This document shows positions 5,434 through 11,243 of a stretch of DNA of 11,243 nt, one piece after another. A program made the position numbers and the translations under genes. The notes below the pieces were generated by a model that searched no databases, was not told the DNA's origin, and saw nothing but the letters and a program-made list of their open reading frames with translations. Origin of the DNA: CAYRMV01 sp964425255. Its GTDB lineage: Bacteria > Bacteroidota > Bacteroidia > Flavobacteriales_D > Crocinitomicaceae. Location: the NCBI GenBank assembly GCA_964425255.1, contig CAYRMV010000106.1:1-11243 (forward strand). Direction: 5' to 3'. Every line of letters begins with the position of its first letter. Positions within the stretch are counted from its first letter, which is position 1.

Positions 5434-8343
5434 ATGTTTGTTTCTTTTCGACTATTTTCTTATGCTTTTTCTTTACTATATATTTTGGGACTATTACTTA
5501 GCACCCAACAAAAAAAGCTTGTTTTAAAAAGGGATCAGCAAGATGTTTGGGTAGAGGAACAACTAAAAAATATGACTTTGAAAGAGAAGATTGGTCAATT
5601 TTTTATGGTTGCTTCATGGTCAAACAAAGGAGAAAAACATCAAGCAGAAATCGATCGCATGATTCAACAAGATCGAATTGGTGGAGTTATTTTTTTTCAA
5701 GGAGATCGTCAAGATTTAACGAAATCCATTTCACGCGTACAAGCAAAAGCAAAAATTCCATTGTTAATCGGAATGGATGCAGAATGGGGAGTAGCAATGC
5801 GTTTGGAAGATGAAAAACGTTTCCCCTACATGTACACTGTTGGTCAGGCGAATGACGAACAGTTGGCTGAAAAAATGGGTGCTATGATGGCGCAAGAAGC
5901 AAGAGAACTGGGGATTCACATGAATTTTTCACCAGTTGCAGATGTAAATAGTAATCCTAAAAATCCGGTTATAGGATTTCGTTCTTTGGGCGATAATCCA
6001 AAAAGAGTGGGTGAATTAACTGCGGCAATGGTTCGTGGGATTCAGCAAAATGGGGTATTAGCTTGTGTCAAACATTTCCCTGGTCATGGTGATACAGATA
6101 TCGATTCGCATTATGATTTACCAACAATTTCTAAATCAGAATCTGAATTTAACCAAACTGAGTTCGTTCCATTTCGCACCGGAATTCAAGCGCAAGTTTC
6201 TTCTGTCATGGTTGGACATTTGAATGTGCCCAAATTAGATCCAAGCGGTACACCAAGTTCATTATCAAAAGTGGTTATCCAATCGTATTTGAAAGAAAAA
6301 TTGGGATTCAAAGGATTAGTGATTAGTGATGCGTTAAATATGAAGGCTGTCGCGGATCGTTATGGGAAAACAGATGTGGTTGTAAAAGCATTTGAAGCTG
6401 GTTGCGATATTCTTTTGTATCCGGAAGATGTAACTAGTTCGATTGCAGCTATTCAGAAAAAAGTGGAAGAAGGGAAAATTTCCAAAAAGGAAATTGATGA
6501 ACGATGTAAAAAAATATTAGAAGCTAAATTTGACGTTCATTATGCAAAAAAGAACTTTACCAAATATACAAATGGTGAAATCGATTGGTTGAAAAAAGAT
6601 ATCTACGAAAAAGCTGTCACACTTGTTAAAAACGAATCCAAAGTGCTTCCAATTCTTGCAAATGATAAAATTGCGCACATTTCAATTGGAACAAATACCT
6701 TTTATTTTTCTGATCGTGTAGATGATTTTGCAACGGTTGAACATTTTCATTTTTTTACTGTGGAAGACGCTATCGAACGGATGAAAGGAAAATGGAAGGA
6801 TTATGATCAAGTGATTACAACTTTTCATGCAAGTACAGTTCGAATAACAAAAGGATATGGAATTTCAAGTAAATACCAAGAATGGATTGATTTTGTTCCG
6901 AAAGAAGTGAATCATTCCCTTGTTTTATTTGGTAATCCGATGGCATTCAACGAAGTGAAACACGATGGGGTAGATGCGCTTGTTTTGGCTTTTGAAAATG
7001 GTCCTTTAGTTCAAGAACGTACGGCTCAAATGCTTTTTGGAGCTATACCGTTTCAAGGAAAATTGCGTTATGATGTCTCCGATTGGTTGAAAAAAGAGAA
7101 AGGAATTTCCTTAAAAGCCACGGATCGCCTGAAGTTTTCCCAACCAGAAGAATTAGGAATTTCAAGCCAAAAAATGAATGAAATTGATGCAATTGTTGAA
7201 AAAGGAATCAAAGCAAAAGCTTTTCCAGGTTGTCAAGTATTAGTGGCGGTCAAAGGGAAAATTATTTATCAGAAAGCTTTTGGTAAACTGACTTTTGATG
7301 GAAAAGATTCAACAAATTTGAATCATGTATACGATTTAGCATCTGTTTCTAAAATTGTAGGATCAACTGCTGGGTTGATGCATTTACAAACGAATGGAGC
7401 GGTAAATCTGGAATCAAATTTAGCGGATTACATTCCTGATGTAACAACAAATTCGGAGTTTGCTTCGATTAATTTAAAAGATATGATGGCGCATCAAGCG
7501 GGTTTAACTGCTTGGATTCCATTCTATAAAAAAACGTTAGAGGAAGGTAGACCGAGTGAAAAATGGTATTCTAAAACAAAAAAGGATGGGTTTGAAACAC
7601 ACGTTGCGGACGACTTGTGGATCAAGGATTCGTATGCAGATACGATTTATAAACGGATTCTTTCCAGTGGATTAAATCCTGGGAAAAAATACGAATATTC
7701 TGATTTGGGATATTATTTTGTAAAGAAAATCATTGAAAAAAAATCAGGTGTTTCGATGGATAAGTTCATGAAACAAACCTATTTTTCTCCTTTAGGATTA
7801 AAAACAATGGGGTATAATCCCTTACACTATTTACCCAAACATAGAATTGTTCCAACCGAAGATGATCAAGCATTTCGTAAGCAATTAATTCATGGTTATG
7901 TGCATGATCCAGGTGCGGCTATGCTTGGTGGAGTAGGAGGTCATGCTGGAATCTTTGCCAATGCGCATGATTTGGCTGTCATGATGCAAGTATTTTTGAA
8001 CAAAGGTTCTTATGCCGGTAAAAATTATATTTCACCAACTGTAGTTGAATTGTATACAAAGGCTCAATTTCCTGGAAATCGCCGTGGTGCTGGTTTTGAT
8101 CGACCAACTCCTAAAGCCAAAGGTGGACCAACCTGTGAATTGGTTTCGCAACAAAGTTATGGACATTCAGGTTTTACAGGTACCTTAACTTGGGCGGATC
8201 CTGCGTATGGAATAAACTATGTTTTCCTGTCCAATCGCGTTTGTCCAAGTGCTGAAAACTGGAAAATAAGAGACATGAACATTCGAACAGAAATTCAACG
8301 AATCATTTACGAAGCTGTTTTAGAAGTTGAAAATAAAAAGTAG
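5434..8343 (+). CDS. Exported fusion of GH3 beta-N-acetylglucosaminidase (NagZ-like) and class C beta-lactamase-like serine hydrolase
   Basis: The protein is 969 residues from the ATG at 5434. The frame opens further to a TTG at 5341, but that lies before the terminator hairpin and the -7 box, while 5434 gives a proper hydrophobic signal segment (5-23). No lipobox Cys is present, so it is probably periplasmic or membrane-anchored. Numbered from 5434, residues about 40-370 are a GH3 catalytic domain: KHFPGHGDTDIDSHYDLP starts at 213, with the NagZ-type Asp224-Ser-His226 acid/base dyad, and VISDALNM carries the nucleophile Asp299. That dyad is specific to N-acetylglucosaminidases and points to muropeptide or GlcNAc-glycan cleavage. 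Residues about 380-560 resemble the GH3 C-terminal domain (AVTLVKNESKVLPI). Residues about 570-960 are a beta-lactamase fold with SVSK (Ser637/Lys640), YSD (Tyr755) and HSG (911). This half may be a D-Ala peptidase or esterase; its substrate is unknown. Such fusions are known in Bacteroidota. Confidence 0.92.
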   Translation: MFVSFRLFSYAFSLLYILGLLLSTQQKKLVLKRDQQDVWVEEQLKNMTLKEKIGQFFMVASWSNKGEKHQAEIDRMIQQDRIGGVIFFQGDRQDLTKSISRVQAKAKIPLLIGMDAEWGVAMRLEDEKRFPYMYTVGQANDEQLAEKMGAMMAQEARELGIHMNFSPVADVNSNPKNPVIGFRSLGDNPKRVGELTAAMVRGIQQNGVLACVKHFPGHGDTDIDSHYDLPTISKSESEFNQTEFVPFRTGIQAQVSSVMVGHLNVPKLDPSGTPSSLSKVVIQSYLKEKLGFKGLVISDALNMKAVADRYGKTDVVVKAFEAGCDILLYPEDVTSSIAAIQKKVEEGKISKKEIDERCKKILEAKFDVHYAKKNFTKYTNGEIDWLKKDIYEKAVTLVKNESKVLPILANDKIAHISIGTNTFYFSDRVDDFATVEHFHFFTVEDAIERMKGKWKDYDQVITTFHASTVRITKGYGISSKYQEWIDFVPKEVNHSLVLFGNPMAFNEVKHDGVDALVLAFENGPLVQERTAQMLFGAIPFQGKLRYDVSDWLKKEKGISLKATDRLKFSQPEELGISSQKMNEIDAIVEKGIKAKAFPGCQVLVAVKGKIIYQKAFGKLTFDGKDSTNLNHVYDLASVSKIVGSTAGLMHLQTNGAVNLESNLADYIPDVTTNSEFASINLKDMMAHQAGLTAWIPFYKKTLEEGRPSEKWYSKTKKDGFETHVADDLWIKDSYADTIYKRILSSGLNPGKKYEYSDLGYYFVKKIIEKKSGVSMDKFMKQTYFSPLGLKTMGYNPLHYLPKHRIVPTEDDQAFRKQLIHGYVHDPGAAMLGGVGGHAGIFANAHDLAVMMQVFLNKGSYAGKNYISPTVVELYTKAQFPGNRRGAGFDRPTPKAKGGPTCELVSQQSYGHSGFTGTLTWADPAYGINYVFLSNRVCPSAENWKIRDMNIRTEIQRIIYEAVLEVENKK

Positions 8344-8402
8344 GAATCCGAGGAAAGCATAGATATTAACACATATTTAAAACCATTCATCAGGCTTTCC
8401 CG

Positions 8403-8410
8403 TATTTTTG
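8403..8410 (+). promoter_or_regulatory. Promoter -7 box for bshA-DUF3820
   Basis: TATTTTTG fits TAnnTTTG, 36 bases before the bshA ATG, in the 103-base gap after the hydrolase gene. No TTTG is present at the -33 spacing. It would give a leader of about 30 bases rich in A. Confidence 0.45.
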
Positions 8411-8446
8411 TAGTACATAATTCGTCAGAGAAAGAACAAATAAAAA

Positions 8447-9580
8447 ATGAAAATCGGAATCGTCTTATACCCAACTTTTGGAGGTAGTGGTGTGGTAGCC
8501 ACGGAACTTGGTAAAGCCTTAGCAGTAAAAGGGCATCAAGTTCATTTTATAACTTATTCTCAGCCTGTTAGATTGGGCAGTTTTAGAGAGAATGTTTTTT
8601 ATCATGAAGTCTCAGTTTCTGATTATCCTTTGTTTGAATTTCAGCCATACGAAACAGTATTAGCATCCAAAATGGTTGACGTTGTAAAGTACGAAAAGTT
8701 GGATTTATTGCATGTTCATTATGCTATCCCTCATGCTTCTGCTGCTTTTATGGCACAACAAATTCTTCGTTCACAAGGAATAGAGATACCTTTTATTACA
8801 ACCTTACATGGAACCGACATCACTTTGGTTGGTAAAGATCCATCGTTTGAACCTGTTATTACTTTCACATTAAATCAATCAGATGCTGTCACGGCTGTTT
8901 CTGAAAGTTTAAAAATCGATACTTATACCCATTTTGGTACAAATCGAGATATTCAAGTCATTCCGAATTTTATTCAACCGTTGAAAGAATTACCTTCGAA
9001 AGATGTCTGTAAAAGACGTCATTATGCTGAAGATCACGAACGCATTTTAGTTCACGCTTCTAATTTTCGTCGTGTAAAGCGAGTTGAAGATGTGGTAACA
9101 ACCTTTGCGAAAGTCAATGAAAAAATTCCGAGTAAACTTATTTTAGTAGGCGATGGACCTGAACGTGGATTGGTTGAACGTTTAGGAAGGGAACTAAAAA
9201 TTTGTAATCGAATTGTCTTTTTAGGTAAAGTAAGAGACACTGCTCATGTATTGGAAATTAGTGATTTGTTTTTGCTTCCTTCTGAAACAGAAAGTTTTGG
9301 TCTAGCTGCTTTAGAAGCAATGGCAGTTGGCGTACCGGTAGTTTCATCCAATACGGGTGGAATTCCAGAAGTAAATGTACACGGAATTACTGGATTTTTA
9401 TCTAATGTTGGAGATGTAGAAGACATGGCTAAAAATGCTTTGCATATTTTGTCGGATGAAGATACGTTGCAAAAATTTAGACAAAATGCATTAGATCGAG
9501 CACATGATTTTCAATTGGATCGAGTTTTGCCAATGTATGAGAAATTATACGAAGATGTTCTAAATCACCATCCTGTATGA
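8447..9580 (+). CDS. bshA: N-acetyl-alpha-D-glucosaminyl L-malate synthase (bacillithiol step 1)
   Basis: A 377-residue family 4 glycosyltransferase of GT-B fold. BshA joins GlcNAc from UDP-GlcNAc to L-malate, the first step of bacillithiol, the low-molecular-weight thiol that replaces glutathione in Firmicutes and many Bacteroidota. The N-terminal signature YPTFGGSGVVATELG (8-22) is characteristic of BshA. LHVHYAIPHA (88-97) and TLHGTDITLVG (119-129) follow, with His121 in the donor region. The C-terminal half has the NFRRVKR segment (206-212), LVGDGPE (233-239) and the retaining-GT EX7E motif ETESFGLAALEA (280-291; Glu282/Glu290), then NTGGIPEV (302-309). Length matches the family. It overlaps the next gene by four bases (ATGA), so the two are translationally coupled. 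bshB and bshC are not in the window, so later steps must be encoded elsewhere. Confidence 0.96.
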   Translation: MKIGIVLYPTFGGSGVVATELGKALAVKGHQVHFITYSQPVRLGSFRENVFYHEVSVSDYPLFEFQPYETVLASKMVDVVKYEKLDLLHVHYAIPHASAAFMAQQILRSQGIEIPFITTLHGTDITLVGKDPSFEPVITFTLNQSDAVTAVSESLKIDTYTHFGTNRDIQVIPNFIQPLKELPSKDVCKRRHYAEDHERILVHASNFRRVKRVEDVVTTFAKVNEKIPSKLILVGDGPERGLVERLGRELKICNRIVFLGKVRDTAHVLEISDLFLLPSETESFGLAALEAMAVGVPVVSSNTGGIPEVNVHGITGFLSNVGDVEDMAKNALHILSDEDTLQKFRQNALDRAHDFQLDRVLPMYEKLYEDVLNHHPV

Positions 9581-9795
9581 ATGATGAGGCTCGAAAAGAA
9601 TTAATCGAATTGGCAAATGCTGTCATGCCATACGGAAAATATGAAGGAAAAAGATTAATTGAAATTCCTGAAAGTTATTTAGTTTGGTACCGACAAAAAG
9701 GTTTTCCAACTGGAAAATTAGGAAGACAATTGGAACAAATGCTTGAAATCAAAATCAATGGTCTAGAGAGTTTAATTTGGAAATTAATTCATTAA
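9577..9795 (+). CDS. DUF3820 family small protein
   Basis: A 72-residue protein that matches DUF3820 by its core: MPYGKYEGK (16-24), LIEIPESYLVWYRQKGFP (26-43) and GKLGRQLEQM (46-55). The family is small, soluble and widespread, and its function is not established; the conserved MPxGKYKG pattern is its hallmark. There is no signal peptide or membrane segment, so it is probably cytoplasmic. The ATG at 9577 overlaps the bshA stop (ATGA), which suggests coupled translation and matched amounts with BshA. A terminator follows 27 bases after the stop, so it is the last gene of this unit. A link with bacillithiol is only an inference from position. Confidence 0.88.
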   Translation: MNDEARKELIELANAVMPYGKYEGKRLIEIPESYLVWYRQKGFPTGKLGRQLEQMLEIKINGLESLIWKLIH

Positions 9796-9822
9796 AACAT
9801 TTCGATAAAAATAAACTGAACA

Positions 9823-9855
9823 AAAAATCCCGCTTGAATTTCAAGCGGGATTTTT
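9823..9855. terminator. Bidirectional intrinsic terminator between converging genes
   Basis: AAAAATCCCGCTTGAA at 9823-9838 and TTCAAGCGGGATTTTT at 9840-9855 are a perfect 16-base inverted repeat around one T, in practice a GC-rich hairpin (TCCCGCTTGA/TCAAGCGGGA) with an ATT loop. An A-run before it and a T-run after it make it work on both strands. It ends the bshA-DUF3820 unit (plus) and the gyrA-TPR unit (minus). Confidence 0.92.
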
Positions 9856-9874
9856 ATATCTAAGACGTTCATTC

Positions 9875-11092
9875 TTATTTGATTGCGTCAGCACGTTTTT
9901 TGTATTCCAACGCCTTATCTGTGTTTTTCAAATTTTTGTGAATTTGGAACAAAATTGTCAAAACTGTTTTGTCATTCGGATTTTTCAGGATGTAATTTTC
10001 CAATGGAGTAAGAGCTTTTTTATAATACTCGTCACTTTTTGCCATTAATACATCGTATTGGGCATCACCAAATTTCAAACGAGAAGCTTCTTGGCTAATA
10101 TCACCTGCCACTCCAAGTAAAAATGCACCAAGTTGGTATTGTGCATCCATGTAATTTGGATCAATTTCCAATGCTTTGTTCAAAGCTTGTTCTGCTTTAT
10201 CGTTTTGTTTCAAGTCAATGTAAATCGTTCCAATTGTATACCACAACTGTTTGTTGCTTGGATCTTTTGCAATGGCTGCTTGTAAGCTTGCTTCTGCTCC
10301 GGCATTGTCACCTTCGTCAATAGCAGTATTAACCATTTCCAACAAAATACTTTTTTCAGAAGGATATTTTTGTTTTCCTTTTTCCAAAATTGCTTTTGCT
10401 TGGTCTTTTTTACCCGCTTTGCGCAAAGCAGAAGATGCGATTGCATAAATGTCAGGTGCTTTGAAACCAACTTCAGCCGTTTTCATGTAAAAGTCAGCCG
10501 CACGGTTTAAATCTCCTGCTTTTTCAGCACAAACTGCCGCATTGAAAATACTAGAACTATCGATCTGATTTACAGCATCAGAAAGTTTTACTTGAACTTC
10601 ATACGCTTCGCTAGCTTCTTTGAATTGTTTTTTATCATACATCATGTTGATTACCGTACCAAACGACATTTTCTTTTGATTGATCGATTGTTCAGTATCT
10701 TGGCGGAATTTAGGACTAAGTGTATATCCTTTTTTGTATGCTGCCAACGCCGTTTCCATGTATTTATCACTATTTTCGTTTATGAAAACAGTATCCGTTC
10801 CAAAGGCCATGATATAACCAAAATAAATTTCTCCTTTGTAAAACAAGGTTTTAGGACTTTCTTTCGTTGCTTCATTTTCAGCAGCAAGATCAATGTATCC
10901 TTTAGCTTTTTCAATGGTTTTTTTAGCAGATTCAAAATCAACTTCCCCACTCATCAATCCAGACATCATAATGTCATTGAATTTTTTGTATTCCAATGCT
11001 GCGGATGTCTCGTTTGCTTTTTGAGCAGTTGCTTGTAAACCACTTAGTAAAATAGTTCCAGCAAATGCTACTTTCAAAAATTTACTTTTCAT
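9875..11092 (-). CDS. Exported tetratricopeptide-repeat (TPR) protein
   Basis: A 405-residue protein. Residues 1-23 are a signal peptide (Lys-rich start, hydrophobic core, cut likely after QATA), the same cut-site pattern as in the vWA protein of this window, so it should be periplasmic. The rest is alpha-helical with degenerate TPR units. The clearest are at about 183-213 (FNAAVCAEKAGDLNRAADFY), 216-246 (AIASSALRKAGKKDQAKAIL), 283-316 (WYTIGTIYIDLKQNDKAEQA, then LEIDPNY) and about 375-405. TPRs bind partner proteins; no enzyme domain is seen. It follows gyrA after 39 bases with no TAnnTTTG box between them, so it is probably read from the gyrA message. The terminator lies 20 bases after its stop. 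A specific role cannot be assigned. Confidence 0.9.
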   Translation of the reverse strand: MKSKFLKVAFAGTILLSGLQATAQKANETSAALEYKKFNDIMMSGLMSGEVDFESAKKTIEKAKGYIDLAAENEATKESPKTLFYKGEIYFGYIMAFGTDTVFINENSDKYMETALAAYKKGYTLSPKFRQDTEQSINQKKMSFGTVINMMYDKKQFKEASEAYEVQVKLSDAVNQIDSSSIFNAAVCAEKAGDLNRAADFYMKTAEVGFKAPDIYAIASSALRKAGKKDQAKAILEKGKQKYPSEKSILLEMVNTAIDEGDNAGAEASLQAAIAKDPSNKQLWYTIGTIYIDLKQNDKAEQALNKALEIDPNYMDAQYQLGAFLLGVAGDISQEASRLKFGDAQYDVLMAKSDEYYKKALTPLENYILKNPNDKTVLTILFQIHKNLKNTDKALEYKKRADAIK

Positions 11093-11131
11093 TTTCTGTT
11101 TGTTTATAGTTTATAGATGATTGAATTCATC

Positions 11132-11243
11132 TTATTCCATATCGTTGTTTTCAATTTCTGTGCCAGTTTCATTTTCGCCACCTTCAAAACCTTCGTTTTC
11201 CTCTTCTTCATCACGAGGCACACGAGCAACGGCAGCAATAGCA
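11132..11243 (-). CDS. gyrA: DNA gyrase subunit A, last 36 codons
   Basis: The minus-strand frame entering from the right edge ends at TAA (11134-11132) and gives 36 residues: AIAAVARVPRDEEEE, followed by a Glu/Asn/Gly-rich tail ending NNDME. The VARVPRDEEEE segment is the typical end of the GyrA C-terminal beta-pinwheel followed by the acidic tail. GyrA is the DNA-cleaving and wrapping subunit of gyrase, which introduces negative supercoils. Acidic GyrA tails modulate wrapping in some bacteria; the effect here is unknown. Only the end of the gene is visible, so the active-site Tyr cannot be checked. The call rests on this C-terminal pattern and on the TPR gene that follows. Confidence 0.8.
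   Translation of the reverse strand, partial: AIAAVARVPRDEEEENEGFEGGENETGTEIENNDME

Noticed and set aside
8352..8400. Inverted repeat GGAAAGC/GCTTTCC after the hydrolase gene as a terminator
   Set aside because: The loop is 35 bases, no proper T-run follows, and the right arm abuts the bshA -7 box; too weak to call.
10592..11038. A 148-codon plus-strand open frame opposite the TPR gene
   Set aside because: It is antisense to a clear TPR gene with signal peptide, has a low-complexity Phe/Ser/Cys-rich translation and no promoter or family resemblance.
11103..11116. Tandem TTTATAG repeat between gyrA and the TPR gene
   Set aside because: Two copies of a 7-base AT-rich word are expected by chance in this DNA.
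1..11243. A hidden defence, mobile or CRISPR system
   Set aside because: No transposase, integrase, repeat array, toxin-antitoxin pair or nuclease is visible; genes are dense, even in base composition, and mostly housekeeping.

Overview
The window looks like a stretch of chromosome from a Bacteroidota bacterium, most likely of the Flavobacteriales (Fluviicola or Crocinitomicaceae type is a guess). The signs are AT-rich DNA, almost no Shine-Dalgarno sequences, repeated TAnnTTTG promoter elements (the -7 box of this phylum) just before starts, a split two-gene transketolase, a GH3/serine-hydrolase fusion, a LytS/LytTR pair and a bacillithiol gene (bshA). I see no mobile element, CRISPR array, tRNA or rRNA, and no gap between genes exceeds 190 bases. 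The content is mainly core and housekeeping.

Layout. Positions 1-2280 (minus strand) hold an apparent three-gene operon read right to left: the TPP-binding N-terminal transketolase subunit (1438-2280), an exported von Willebrand factor A protein (63-1424), and the first 17 codons of the C-terminal transketolase subunit (1-52), which runs off the left edge. A 186-base divergent control region (2281-2466) separates it from a NAD-type glyceraldehyde-3-phosphate dehydrogenase (2467-3462, plus). Next come a four-helix membrane histidine kinase of the LytS type (3554-4585) and its LytTR response regulator (4585-5319), overlapping by one base and closed by a hairpin terminator (5344-5381).

From 5434 to 8343 there is a 969-residue exported fusion of a NagZ-like GH3 glycosidase and a class C beta-lactamase-like serine hydrolase. 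It is followed by bshA (8447-9580), the first enzyme of bacillithiol synthesis, which overlaps a 72-residue DUF3820 protein (9577-9795) by four bases. A strong palindromic, bidirectional terminator (9823-9855) ends this rightward set. It also serves the converging minus-strand pair at the right edge: the acidic C-terminal end of gyrA (11132-11243) and an exported TPR protein (9875-11092).

How the parts relate. Transketolase and GAPDH share glyceraldehyde 3-phosphate and are transcribed divergently from one control region. The GH3 enzyme should release GlcNAc from cell-wall fragments, and BshA uses UDP-GlcNAc, so their adjacency is suggestive but not proof of a pathway. Nothing here is clearly a new defence or mobile system. 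The most unusual points are the vWA gene lodged between the two transketolase genes, the three-unit repeat in that vWA protein, and the GH3-hydrolase/bshA/DUF3820 cluster.
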